From Sporobacter sp942492735 (GTDB lineage Bacteria; Bacillota; Clostridia; Oscillospirales; Oscillospiraceae), in NCBI GenBank assembly GCA_942492735.1, contig OW818648.1, forward strand, positions 2,170,001-2,234,000: a stretch of DNA of 64,000 nucleotides, written 5' to 3'. Within the stretch, counting starts at the first letter, position 1, and each line of letters opens with the position of its first letter. The notes beneath the pieces were generated by a model. That model was given only the letters and a program-made list of their open reading frames with translations. It was not told the DNA's origin and ran no database searches. Positions 25,988 to 34,923 of this stretch are shown here, piece after piece. A program made the position numbers and the translations under genes.

Positions 25988-27001
25988 TTACTCTGCTTTA
26001 TCAGGCTTTTTCCGTCCTCGGGTTTCACACAGATATATATAGGTCACGCCACCTCGATGGTGCCCCATCTCTTCTGAGACGTTACGTCGTGCGGTTTCTG
26101 GCGTACAGCCTTTGCCTTTGTAATAATCCATCCGCCGTTGGCAAAAATAGTGTCTCAAACCGTGCATAGTGATGCACGTTACTTTTAGTTTGACACCGCA
26201 TTCTCTCGCAGCCATCTCTAATTCCATATTTTCATCCAGAGTGTTCCTGGAATTGTCTTCAAATTTCTCTCTGTGATTTTCGATCCAATTCTGTATTTTT
26301 TTCTTCTCACGTTCTGTTGAACCCTTAACATTGTCATATAACAGTCTGTCGCACCCTGATCTTTTTTTGGATTTTGCATAAGCCAGTAGCTCTACTGCCA
26401 GAGTTCGTTGTTCGACTGTCTTAAGATGGACGTAACGCTGTTGACCGCCCTTTCCGACAATCTGCAGCTCCATATGTTCATGTGCCTTCTTTATGTGATC
26501 AACCTGACACTTGCATGTTTCTTCCAATCTCATGCCGAAGATGGCAGCCATTTTGAAGGACAGAGCGATGTCCTCATGTCCCATGCTGAGAGCCAGAGAA
26601 ATTGCGCTTTCAATTTCAGTGATATACCACGCCCGATCTAAATGGCCGATTTGTCTGGAATCTATAAAGGGAGAAAGCATCTCATTAGAAGGCAGAACAT
26701 TTTCATTATCAGACTTTTCAGAAAAAAAGCGAATTCCAGACAAGTCTGTTTTTTGAGAGGATGCCGAATAACCCTGTTCCTGCATATACTTCGCATATGC
26801 AACAATATGCTTGGGCTTGACTCTCGTCCACTTCTGGAGCCGATATCTTTCGGCCAGAAATTCACAGAATCTTTCAACCGCCTGAAAATATCTGTATCGT
26901 GTCTTTATACTTTTTTCATTACAGTTTTTCATGAGTTTGCTAACTTGATACATCAGATTTCGTTTGAGATTTTCAGTTGTTTTATCTATTATTTTTTTCA
27001 T
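25988..27001 (-). CDS. Tyrosine recombinase / phage-type integrase
   Basis: 337 residues. N-terminal core-binding domain (TRYRYFQAVERFCEFLAERY...), then a catalytic domain with FGMRLEE (first Arg), VGKGGQQRYV (Lys), HGLRHYF (His-x-x-Arg), MGHHRG (His) and TYIYL with the Tyr nucleophile. All active-site residues are present. GGAGGTG precedes the ATG by about 10 bases. Members integrate and excise mobile elements. The C-terminal insert between Lys and HxxR is long, as in the Integrase_1-type group. The small Cys-ribbon gene follows in the same operon. No att repeats could be found by eye. Confidence 0.9.
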   Translation of the reverse strand: MKKIIDKTTENLKRNLMYQVSKLMKNCNEKSIKTRYRYFQAVERFCEFLAERYRLQKWTRVKPKHIVAYAKYMQEQGYSASSQKTDLSGIRFFSEKSDNENVLPSNEMLSPFIDSRQIGHLDRAWYITEIESAISLALSMGHEDIALSFKMAAIFGMRLEETCKCQVDHIKKAHEHMELQIVGKGGQQRYVHLKTVEQRTLAVELLAYAKSKKRSGCDRLLYDNVKGSTEREKKKIQNWIENHREKFEDNSRNTLDENMELEMAARECGVKLKVTCITMHGLRHYFCQRRMDYYKGKGCTPETARRNVSEEMGHHRGGVTYIYLCETRGRKKPDKAE

Positions 27002-27749
27002 TTTTATTTTTCACCTCCTTTCTGTCGTGTGATTGTAATAGGCATAGCTCACCTTCTTGCAGCAGTAATATTTCTACAATTTTCCGCATCTTTCAACACG
27101 TATATTGACTGCTGCACCTGCTTCTGTGACTTGTTTTGGTCTGGTTGTTTCTGTCTTTCCTGAGATAACGGGGAGGATAGAAGAACCGGAATTTTATCAA
27201 GGGTTTAGTAATGTTCCGCATACCCCCACATGCGAGGGTTCGCCATAATGCTGAAGCGGTAGCCGCTGGCCAGCCATTGAGCTGGTTTGCACGATACAAA
27301 AGCGGCAAGTACTTTTTTTCAGAAAAGCACTGAAAAAAATGCTCGTTTTTCCCCCTTGTTAAGCACAAGTCAAGTCAGCCGTATCTTCTTGTATTGTTTA
27401 TCCTCCGTCTCATAATTCTTCTTTCATTCAGTTTATAATGTTTTTCCTTTCAAATATTTACTTATCAATTAAGATATTTTCATTTTGATTTATCATTTAC
27501 GGCATTTGCAAGTATTTTTTTGAAAATTTTTTGAATTGATTTGTGGCCGTGAAATCAATAATCCCACTATACTGAATTTGATGTCAGCATAATGGGAGGT
27601 GGTTGTACGTTTTTTATATTTCAATGTAGCATTTTTTTATATGTAATTTGAGCAATCTGGAATAGCCGGGCACAGTCTGTGTGTAAAGATCGACGTCTGT
27701 ACATATCTGAAGTATATGCCATTTGATATTTGAAGAAGACATCCATATC
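27002..27749. other. Upstream region of the integrase, no gene recognised
   Basis: AT-rich, with poly-T tracts. The minus-strand promoter for the integrase must lie here. An open minus-strand frame at 27093-27368 has low-complexity, unconvincing content. Confidence 0.45.
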
Positions 27750-27869
27750 ATGTATAACAGAAAAAAAGAAGCAGTTGTGGAATTGTGTTCCGGGGACGGT
27801 GCCGCCACCAAAGCCGCTGAAAACTATGGCGTTAGCAGAGGCAGTGTGGAGGATTATTATTATAATTGA
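27750..27869 (+). pseudogene. N-terminal remnant of an IS3-like OrfA
   Basis: The ATG reads RKKEAVVELCSGDGAATKAAENYGVS-RGSVEDYYYN-stop. It is a helix-turn-helix like the start of IS3/IS150 OrfA proteins, ended after 39 codons. No other part of such an element is nearby. Confidence 0.4.
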
Positions 27870-27994
27870 AATCGTCGCCATATTCAGCTAGGCTTGCGCA
27901 GGATTGGGCACGCGACGTAAAAATATCGCCATTGCCGCTCATAATCAGCAGCGATCCTTTTTTCTTGATTATGAGGCGGTGCTGTGTTTTTTAG

Positions 27995-28627
27995 CGGTCA
28001 GGATATATTGCCCAAGGTTTGACTAAAATTGCGCTAACAGATACTCTGCTGTTCAGTGATTTCATTCGTGCGGCAGCCTCACGAACTGGGCAGATGCTTG
28101 TCCATCCATGACATTGCACAGAATGTTGGCGTATCCGATGATACGGCAAAGCGATGGCTGCAGGTATTGGAAAAATCCGATGTTATCTTCTATCTGCGTC
28201 CCTACTCCAACAATCTGCTCAAGCGTACGATGAAGACGCCGAAACTGTACTTTTTTGATACCGGGCTGGTGGCATATTTGACCCGCTACTCCGCACCGGA
28301 GATTTTAGCAAACGGTGCCATTAACGGTGCAATATTGGAGAATTACGTGGTTTTGGAGCTGCTGAAGACTTATCACAACAGCGCTAAGGAGTGCCTACTG
28401 TGGTACTACCGCGACAAGGAGAGCAATGAGATCGATATGGTCATCGAGAGTAATGGATTCCTCTATCCGATGGAGATCAAACGCTCAGTGAATCCCGGCA
28501 GCGAGCTCATCGGTGCATTTAATCATTTGCGTCTGTTCCCCGCGGCAAGGGCGCAATCCTATGTATGCGCCTAGAACTCTCTGCCATCAATTCCGACAAT
28601 TACATTGTTCCAATTTGGATGATATAG
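27995..28627 (+). pseudogene. Broken ATPase with DUF4143 (AAA_14 type), C-terminal half only
   Basis: The family block LTDTLLFSDFIRAAASRTGQML is read in one frame to about 28098, then SIHDIAQNVGVSDDTAKRWLQVLEKSDVIFYLRPY continues in another (one extra T). EIDMVIESNGFLYPMEIKRSVNPG is the DUF4143 nuclease-like core. Near 28555 the frame shifts again and the normal end, NYIVPIWMI, appears in a third reading up to 28627. The N-terminal AAA ATPase is absent. Two shifts and a deletion make it a clear pseudogene. Confidence 0.8.
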
Positions 28628-28819
28628 AATCACCCCTACAGAATCCTATGCATTACCAGTCTCTGCTCATCAATCTGAGGTTCTTCAGCAGGTATCGCTT
28701 GCAGACCGTGCTGAGCCTTGACAGTCAAGCCATAAGTTTATTGTTACAAATCCACAGAGCTTGCGTTAATTATATCGCAGGTAGCTACTCCCTCTATATA
28801 ACATTTTGAAGGAGAAATA

Positions 28820-29068
28820 ATGCAAACCACCCCTTTCGAGATGGTTTTCATTATACGTGAAGCGATTATGGATAATTATACCAAAGAAGAATTAACAGAG
28901 GCGCTTCGAGCTGTCTCTTCAGTCATCCATAAATGTGAAGTAGCGCAAGAAAAATTTCCGGGGGGAACGTCCCACCACACACTCCTTAAGAATAGGCTAA
29001 AAGCAATGTATATTTCAAAAGCACTGATTGAGGAAGCGCTTAGTAGTGTAGATTTAATTTCGATTTAG
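28820..29068 (+). CDS. Small conserved-looking protein of unknown function
   Basis: 82 residues, helical and charged (TKEELTEALRAVSSVIHKCEVAQEKF...LLKNRLKAMYISKALIEEAL). GAAGGAGA precedes the ATG. It is followed after 13 bases by the next gene, so the two are likely co-transcribed. An internal ATG at residue 17 (MDNYTKEE) is an alternative start. Not assigned to a known family; toxin/immunity neighbours would fit its partner. Confidence 0.65.
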   Translation: MQTTPFEMVFIIREAIMDNYTKEELTEALRAVSSVIHKCEVAQEKFPGGTSHHTLLKNRLKAMYISKALIEEALSSVDLISI

Positions 29069-29081
29069 AATGGAGTCTGTA

Positions 29082-29531
29082 ATGCCGACAAAAGCAAGAA
29101 TTAAGAATAAAGGTATAGCTCAACCTCATGCTTCACTCGATGCAATCTATCAGGGGAAAACAAAGATTCAACTGGAGCAGTGGTTGTTGAATCTTGCGGA
29201 GCACATTCTTGCGCTAGTTGGATACGACTATGGTGCTGACCCAGTTGTTCAAGAGGGATTTGCTGCAAATAGACAATGGCAAGCTGGCACAGCTCGGATG
29301 TTTGACGTTCGCCAAGCAGTATTTAAAGTGCATCAACTGGCAAAAGCATCTAATGACACTGTTGTACAAGCTGCTTTGCGCGTCGCAGGTCAGGCTGTTG
29401 GAACCGAGCATATGCGGGAACACGCTATGGTTGCATCTGACTATGCAATTGAGACAATCAATCTGAAATATCCGAACGATATGAATGTGGTAAAAGCAGA
29501 ACGCGAATGGCAAATAGCTGCCCTAAAGTGA
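29082..29531 (+). CDS. Putative immunity protein (Imm-5-like)
   Basis: 149 residues from the ATG at 29082 with GGAG 6 bases upstream; ATG 29070 is in frame but lacks one. The second half, FDVRQAVFKVHQLAKASNDTVVQAALRVAGQAVGTEHMREHAMVASDYAIETI, resembles the helical Imm-5-like 'putative immunity protein' family found singly in many Firmicutes. No toxin gene is visible here. It forms a short operon with the small genes on both sides. Confidence 0.65.
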   Translation: MPTKARIKNKGIAQPHASLDAIYQGKTKIQLEQWLLNLAEHILALVGYDYGADPVVQEGFAANRQWQAGTARMFDVRQAVFKVHQLAKASNDTVVQAALRVAGQAVGTEHMREHAMVASDYAIETINLKYPNDMNVVKAEREWQIAALK

Positions 29532-29565
29532 GAGACATATTCCAATTTGAAAGAAGCTTGATGTT

Positions 29566-29769
29566 ATGAGTAAATATAATGCTTTATGGGAATACGTTCA
29601 AAAGAATGGAAGTCCATCAATGAAACTATCTTTTGCCGAAATACAGAAGGTTGCTGGAATTGAAATAGACCATTCCTTTTTGAATTATAAAAAAGAGTTA
29701 ACACAATATGGTTATCAAGTCGGGAAGATTTCACTTAAAGACAAGACGGTGATTTTCAATAAGTGCTGA
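29566..29769 (+). CDS. Small conserved protein (DUF7662-like)
   Basis: 67 residues: MSKYNALWEYVQKNG...LSFAEIQKVAGIEIDHSFLNYKKEL and GYQVGKISLKDKTVIF. This pattern of an N-terminal 'YxALWEYV', a 'TFxEIEKI' helix and a final beta-strand is widespread in small bacterial proteins near immunity or MerR-like genes. Function unknown. Starts 35 bases after the preceding gene, probably co-transcribed. Confidence 0.65.
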   Translation: MSKYNALWEYVQKNGSPSMKLSFAEIQKVAGIEIDHSFLNYKKELTQYGYQVGKISLKDKTVIFNKC

Positions 29770-30181
29770 GGATTGACGCACGTTCATGTTACTCATAACA
29801 CAGTAAATCCCTGAGAATGTTAGCGATAATGACTTAAAACAGCCTATAAATACGGATAAAACAGTTGACAATTAACTAAAAATTTGCAAAACTTAACATC
29901 GCAGCTATATTGTGAAAAAAGAATATATAATATTATAATATAAGGTATGCTGAAAATTAAACCGGAGCTTGCAGAAATGAATACGCCGCGCGGATTAAAC
30001 ACTGGATACGGTGAGATTAGGAAATAGGGGATGCAGGCCGGTGAGATATTAAGAAGATCAGGACATCAATTGGTAGCTCCACTGAGAGCTTATCTCCAAT
30101 ATTCGGCATGTGCTAATGGTGATGGCAAGTTGAATATTTGCCACAAAAACATTATAAAAGGATTGATGTTACATAGTTAAT
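29770..30181. other. Intergenic, no gene recognised
   Basis: AT-rich with only short frames. The region before 30182 ends in AAAAGGATTG, a weak ribosome binding site in front of a frame that stops after a few codons. Confidence 0.45.
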
Positions 30182-30214
30182 AAAAAACGTAAGATTATTA
30201 TCGCATTCATTATA

Positions 30215-30622
30215 TTGATCCTCTGCTTCATATGGGGGAATTCATTACTTCCGGCGTCAATTTCCAACGCCATTAGCGACTGGGCTAAAGATGTTCTTAA
30301 TTTCATTTTAGGCGGAGACTCCCGCGAAACGGTTCTTGTTCACAACGCTATTCTGCGAAAAGTAGCCCATGCCACAGAGTTTGCAGTACTTGGCGTTGTA
30401 TTAGCAATACTTATGGGCAAGGCGCTCAGGCGAAACTTACTATTTTTGATCCTCTGCGGTGCTGCCGCAGCGCTAATTGATGAAACCCTGCAGCTTTTTT
30501 CCACAGGTCGAGCTAGTCAGCTACTGGATGTCTGGATCGATTTGTGCGGTTACGTACTGGGGTTGATTTTCTCTTGGATCGTCATGCGCATCGCATCTCG
30601 TTCGGGAAATAAAAGGCGATAA
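30215..30622 (+). CDS. VanZ-like membrane protein
   Basis: About 135 residues with four membrane segments and the VanZ-family core: LRKVAHATEFAVLGVVLAIL, then LIDETLQLFSTGRASQLLDVWIDLCGYVLG. The motif E-x-x-Q-x-F-x-x-G-R-x-x-x-x-x-D is complete. The only usual start codon is TTG at 30215, inside the first membrane helix. The helix really begins upstream (NKKRKIIIAFIILIL from about 30179) where no start codon exists in frame, so the 5' end is damaged or uses a rare start. Function of the family is poorly defined. Confidence 0.75.
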   Translation: MILCFIWGNSLLPASISNAISDWAKDVLNFILGGDSRETVLVHNAILRKVAHATEFAVLGVVLAILMGKALRRNLLFLILCGAAAALIDETLQLFSTGRASQLLDVWIDLCGYVLGLIFSWIVMRIASRSGNKRR

Positions 30623-30942
30623 CGGACATAGTTGAATGTTTGAGAGTCCTCTATCGGTCTAAATCCTCCTGTCACGACGGGTTCTAGAGTAGCAGCGTTA
30701 CCGGCCTCCAGCGTACGCCAAATTAAGTATAAATATCCCACAAATGACTACCAGACGTACATAAAAATCCCTACACAAATATACTAATTTAATTATTTAC
30801 AAAGCATGAATAATTTTGTAAGTTGATTGTAGTTAGAAATGCGTCCGTTTATTCATTATATATTATAGAAACTTCTTGACTTTGGGATAATTCCAAGGTT
30901 TAGAATCAAAATAGCGATATTATAAAAATGCATATAATATCG

Positions 30943-30971
30943 TTGTAAAATCTTATGATTATTTGTATAAT
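30943..30971 (+). promoter_or_regulatory. Promoter of the glutaconyl-CoA cluster (TTGTAA-17-TATAAT)
   Basis: TTGTAA at 30943-30948, 17-base spacer, perfect TATAAT at 30966-30971. Predicted start near 30978, 33 bases before the gcdA ATG, which has AGGAGG at 30998-31003. Confidence 0.7.
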
Positions 30972-31010
30972 CATCTTAATGGCATTATTTTAATACAAGG
31001 AGGAACAAGC

Positions 31011-32774
31011 ATGAGTACTTTCGGATACTCAATGCCCAGCTATTTTCAGAACATGGCAACCATCGGCACACCCGTGGAAACGGTGAACGCCGAGAATGAG
31101 GCTGCGCTGAAAAAAATCGAAGAAACTATCCAGAAAGAGATTTCAGACATCCTTGCCTCAGGCCGCGCCGATGAATCACTCAACAAGGCCGGTCAGATGA
31201 CTGCGATGCAGCGTTTGAATCTCCTGGTGGACAAAGGATCCTGGGTTCCTTTGAACAGCCTTTACAATGCCGGCGACAATGAGGATGGAAGCGCAGGCGT
31301 TATCACAGGCATCGGCAAAATTCATGATAAGTGGGCTGTGATCATCGCATCTGACAACAAGAAGCTCGCCGGCGCATGGGTCGCGGGACAAGCTCTGAAG
31401 CTGACTCGTGCAACAGATATGTCCAAGCAGCTGAACATTCCGCTCGTTTATGTCCTCAACTGCAGCGGCGTCAAGCTTGACGAGCAGGAAAAGGTCTACG
31501 CCGGCCGCGTCACGGGCGGTACGCCGTTCTTCCGTCATGCCGACCTGATGCAGGCTGGTATCCCCGTCATTGTCGGTATCTACGGCACCAACCCCGCCGG
31601 CGGCGGATATCACGCCATCAGCCCAACCATTCTGCTTGCCCATGAAAAGGCGAATATGGCTGTTGGCGGCGCCGGTATCGTTGGCGGCATGAACCCCAAG
31701 GGCTATGTCGACAAGGAAGCCGCCCAGGCTCTTATTGACGCAACGAAGAACGCCAAGGAAGAGGATCCCCCAGGAGCGGTGTCCTGCCATTTCGGCGAGA
31801 CAGGTTTCTTCCGCGAAGTTTACGCAGAAGAAGAGGGCGTTTTGGAAGCCATCAAGAAGTATATGGACGCCATCCCCGCATACAACGAAAACTTCTTCCG
31901 TGTGGATGATCCTAAAGAGCCAGCGTTTCCGGGTTCTGATCTGTATACACACGTGCCGTTTAACCAGCGCCGCGCGTATGATGTACGCCGGGTTATCGCC
32001 TGCCTGTTTGACAGCAGCGAGTTTATGGAGTTCAAGGCCGGTTACGGTCCTGAGATCGTCGCAGGACTTGCTAAGGTCAATGGCCTCCTGTGCGGTGTTA
32101 TCGCAAACTATCAGGGCATGATTCCCAATTATCCCGAGTATCGTGAAAACAGCGTGGGTGCCGGCGGCAAGCTGTATCGTCAGGGCCTTATTAAAATGAG
32201 TGAGTTTGTGACACTCTGCGCCAGAGACCGCATACCACTCGTCTGGCTGCAGGATACCACCGGTATCGATGTGGGTGACATTGCCGAAAGGGCAGAGCTT
32301 TTAGGCTTGGGGCAGTCACTGATTTACAGTATACAGAACGCGAAGATCCCGCAGATGGAGATCACGCTCCGCAAGGGCACCGCTGCCGCGCATTATGTTA
32401 TCGGCGGCCCGCAGGGCAACGATACCAACGTGTTCAGCCTTGGCACCGCTGCGACCGAGATCTACGTTATGCACGGCGAAACAGCCGCTGCGGCCATGTA
32501 CGCCCGCCGTCTGGTTAAAGATCAGGATGCCGGAAAGGATATCCAGCCCGTCATTGATAAAATGAATGATCTGATCAAGAGCTACAATGACAAGTCTCGC
32601 CCGGACTACTGCGCGAAGGTCGGCTTTGTGGATGAAATTGTCAAGATGGATGAGCTTCGCAAGTACATCTGCGCTTTCATCGGTGCTGCGTACCAGAATC
32701 CGAAGGGCATCTGCGCGTTCCACCAGATGCTGACACCGCGCGTTATCCGCGACTGGGATAACATGAACAAATAA
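31011..32774 (+). CDS. gcdA: Glutaconyl-CoA decarboxylase/carboxyltransferase, alpha subunit
   Basis: 587 residues, the same length I recall for Acidaminococcus GcdA and similar throughout: FGYSMPSYFQNM at the start, SDNKKLAGAWV, YVLNCSGVKLDEQEKVY, GIYGTNPAGGGYHAISPT, LRKGTAAAHYVIGGPQGNDTN. It has two crotonase-like carboxyltransferase halves. The enzyme moves CO2 from glutaconyl-CoA to carrier biotin, giving crotonyl-CoA. In classic systems the CO2 is then released by the sodium-pumping subunit GcdB, which is not in this window. The start is placed by AGGAGG before ATG 31011. It leads a plus-strand operon whose products fit glutaryl-CoA oxidation. Confidence 0.93.
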   Translation: MSTFGYSMPSYFQNMATIGTPVETVNAENEAALKKIEETIQKEISDILASGRADESLNKAGQMTAMQRLNLLVDKGSWVPLNSLYNAGDNEDGSAGVITGIGKIHDKWAVIIASDNKKLAGAWVAGQALKLTRATDMSKQLNIPLVYVLNCSGVKLDEQEKVYAGRVTGGTPFFRHADLMQAGIPVIVGIYGTNPAGGGYHAISPTILLAHEKANMAVGGAGIVGGMNPKGYVDKEAAQALIDATKNAKEEDPPGAVSCHFGETGFFREVYAEEEGVLEAIKKYMDAIPAYNENFFRVDDPKEPAFPGSDLYTHVPFNQRRAYDVRRVIACLFDSSEFMEFKAGYGPEIVAGLAKVNGLLCGVIANYQGMIPNYPEYRENSVGAGGKLYRQGLIKMSEFVTLCARDRIPLVWLQDTTGIDVGDIAERAELLGLGQSLIYSIQNAKIPQMEITLRKGTAAAHYVIGGPQGNDTNVFSLGTAATEIYVMHGETAAAAMYARRLVKDQDAGKDIQPVIDKMNDLIKSYNDKSRPDYCAKVGFVDEIVKMDELRKYICAFIGAAYQNPKGICAFHQMLTPRVIRDWDNMNK

Positions 32775-32799
32775 AAAGCGAATATAGTGAGGTGATATA

Positions 32800-34329
32800 A
32801 TGTTAAGCGGTATTCCGGTTTTAAATAATAAACCGCTGCTCATAACCGATACGATTTTGAGAGATGCACACCAGTCTCAGGCCGCTACCCGTATGAGAAC
32901 GGAAGATATGCTGCCTGCCTGCGAAATCCTCGACAGCATCGGCTATTGGTCTCTTGAATGCTGGGGCGGCGCGACGTTCGACTCCTGCATGCGTTTTCTG
33001 GACGAGGACCCGTGGGAGCGGCTGCGGTCGCTCAAAAAAGCGCTGCCGAAAACAAAGCTGCAGATGCTGCTGCGCGGACAGAATATTCTGGGCTACCGGA
33101 ACTATTCGGACGATGTTCTGGACCTCTTCTGCAAAAAGTCGATTGAAAACGGCATCGACGTCGTTCGTATCTTTGATGCGCTCAACGATACGAGAAATGT
33201 GCAGCAGGCCATGAAAAGCGTCAAAGAGTACGGCGGGCTGTGCGAGCCAGCAATGTCCTATACCATCAGCCCGGTCCACAGCGAGCAGTATTTCGTCGAC
33301 CTGGCGTTAAAGCTTGAGGATATGGGCGCGGATGTCATCTGCATCAAGGATATGGCAAACCTGCTCTTACCGATGGCTGCGTACAGCCTGATTGAAAAGC
33401 TGAAGAAGCGCATCAAGGTGCCGATCCATCTGCACACACACAATACAACAGGCACGGGCGATATGGTCTATCTCATGGCCACCTTGGCCGGCGTGGATAT
33501 CGTCGATACAGCGCTGTCGCCCCTCGGAAACGGTACGGCGCAACCCGCCACCGAGCCGCTTGTCGCCACGCTGAAAGGTCATGAAAGGGATACCGGACTT
33601 GACCTGACGAAGCTCAGCGAGGCAGCCAAGCACTTCAGAGGCGTAGCCGACAGAATGTTCGCGGAGGGAATTATCGACCCCAAGGTATTGCAGGTCGATA
33701 CGAATACACTGATATATCAGGTCCCCGGCGGCATGCTCTCCAACCTGATTTCGCAGCTGAAGGAAGCAAAAGCAGAAGATAAGTACTACACCGTTCTGGA
33801 GGAAATACCGAAGGTCCGCAAGGAATTCGGCTATCCGCCGCTCGTTACCCCGACAAGCCAGATCGTCGGAACGCAGGCTGTCATGAATGTGCTCGGCGGA
33901 GAACGGTACAAGATGATCTCAAAGGAAACCAAGGCACTCATGCGCGGGGAATACGGGCAGCTGCCCGGCCCGGTCGATGCAGCGATACAGAAAAAGGTCA
34001 TCGGTGACGATGAGGTTGTCACGTGCAGGCCCGCCGATCTTCTCAAACCCGAGCTGAGTAAGCTCCGGGAAGAAATCGCCGATCTCGCGCGCTCTGATGA
34101 GGATGTTTTAAGCTACGCGCTCTTCCCGCAGGTCGCCAGAAGCTTTTTTGAGAAACGCCTCGAAAAAGAAAACGGCATCAGCGAGGAACTCATCGCCGTC
34201 ATCACAGCGGTCATCCAGGATTACGGGAAGCAGGAGTCACATCCGCTCATCCGTAATTTCGGAAGCACATATCAAGTTACCGCCGATATTCCGGCGTCAA
34301 ATCCAATGATACGCAACTGCAAATCCTGA
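32800..34329 (+). CDS. Biotin-dependent carboxyltransferase, pyruvate/oxaloacetate type (OadA/PycB/5S-like)
   Basis: 509 residues. TIM-barrel with DTILRDAHQS (metal Asp, residues 17-26), VICIKDMANLL with the Lys that is carbamylated (about 182) and HLHTHNTTG with the metal His pair (about 209). A second domain, FRGVADRMFAEGIIDPKV to the end, is the usual helical conserved carboxylase domain. There is no C-terminal biotinyl motif; the carrier is the next gene. Relatives transfer CO2 between biotin and pyruvate/oxaloacetate. It starts 25 bases after gcdA with GAGGTG before the ATG. Beside gcdA it suggests transcarboxylation from glutaconyl-CoA to pyruvate (inference). Confidence 0.9.
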   Translation: MLSGIPVLNNKPLLITDTILRDAHQSQAATRMRTEDMLPACEILDSIGYWSLECWGGATFDSCMRFLDEDPWERLRSLKKALPKTKLQMLLRGQNILGYRNYSDDVLDLFCKKSIENGIDVVRIFDALNDTRNVQQAMKSVKEYGGLCEPAMSYTISPVHSEQYFVDLALKLEDMGADVICIKDMANLLLPMAAYSLIEKLKKRIKVPIHLHTHNTTGTGDMVYLMATLAGVDIVDTALSPLGNGTAQPATEPLVATLKGHERDTGLDLTKLSEAAKHFRGVADRMFAEGIIDPKVLQVDTNTLIYQVPGGMLSNLISQLKEAKAEDKYYTVLEEIPKVRKEFGYPPLVTPTSQIVGTQAVMNVLGGERYKMISKETKALMRGEYGQLPGPVDAAIQKKVIGDDEVVTCRPADLLKPELSKLREEIADLARSDEDVLSYALFPQVARSFFEKRLEKENGISEELIAVITAVIQDYGKQESHPLIRNFGSTYQVTADIPASNPMIRNCKS

Positions 34330-34360
34330 ATTATCAACGAAACGGAGAGATAGACAGAAT

Positions 34361-34765
34361 ATGAAAAATTATAAAGTAACGATAAACGGTAAAACGTATG
34401 ATGTCGGCGTAGAAGAGGCCGGCGGCAGCGCTGAGATAAAAACCATTCAAGCTGCGCCAGTAGCAGCCCCGGCTCCCAAGCCTGCTGCTGCAGCACCAGC
34501 TGCTCCCGTGGCAGCTCCCAAGGCTCCCGTCGCTGCCCCCAAGGCTGCCGGCTCCAGTGATGTAACGGCGCCAATGGCCGGAAAAGTCCTCTCGATCTCT
34601 GTGTCCGAAGGCCAGCAGGTCAAGGCCGGACAGGTCCTCCTGATATTTGAAGCCATGAAGATGGAAAACGAGATCGTGTCGCCCGTCGCCGGTACTGTTA
34701 AAAAAGTTCATGTCGCCAAGGATGCGGTTCTCGAAACAGGCATGCTCGTTATTTCTCTCGGCTAA
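34361..34765 (+). CDS. gcdC: Biotin carboxyl carrier protein
   Basis: 134 residues: an N-terminal strand region (YKVTINGKTYDVGVEE), a flexible Ala/Pro-rich linker (about 27-66), and a biotinyl domain ending IVSPVAGTVKKVHVAKDAVLETGMLVI. Biotin is attached at Lys100 in EAMKMEN. This is the layout of GcdC, the OadA carrier and the transcarboxylase 1.3S subunit. GGAGAG lies about 11 bases upstream of the ATG. It follows the carboxyltransferase by 31 bases and is the swinging arm between the two carboxyltransferases. Confidence 0.93.
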   Translation: MKNYKVTINGKTYDVGVEEAGGSAEIKTIQAAPVAAPAPKPAAAAPAAPVAAPKAPVAAPKAAGSSDVTAPMAGKVLSISVSEGQQVKAGQVLLIFEAMKMENEIVSPVAGTVKKVHVAKDAVLETGMLVISLG

Positions 34766-34810
34766 CGCGCCATGCTTTCAGGAAAATCAGAAACAGCAAA
34801 CTAAATACAA

Positions 34811-34841
34811 AGAGCCGTGAGGAAATACAATTCTCACGGCT
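34811..34841 (+). terminator. Hairpin after the biotin carrier gene
   Basis: AGCCGTGAG and CTCACGGCT form a perfect 9-bp stem with a 12-base loop. There is little T run, so it may act as an mRNA stabiliser or weak terminator. Confidence 0.5.
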
Positions 34842-34923
34842 TCAAGGCAAGACAGGGTGTTCAAAAAGCGCGCGATAACAGCCAGAGTAAAGACCTTTTA
34901 TACTATTAAGGAGGAATTATTAC

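Noticed and set aside
27093..27368. 91-residue minus-strand frame upstream of the integrase
   Set aside because: Low-complexity, no ribosome binding site, probably promoter region.
28513..28809. 98-residue frame after the DUF4143 fragment
   Set aside because: It only overlaps the frameshifted end of that pseudogene and has no independent support.
32316..32843. Long antisense frames inside gcdA and neighbouring genes
   Set aside because: They follow the codon bias of the sense genes and have no ribosome binding sites or recognisable products.
34361..34765. Biotin carrier of acetyl-CoA carboxylase (AccB)
   Set aside because: The position after two carboxyltransferases and the long Ala/Pro linker fit a decarboxylase/transcarboxylase carrier; no accC or accA/D-type neighbours are present.
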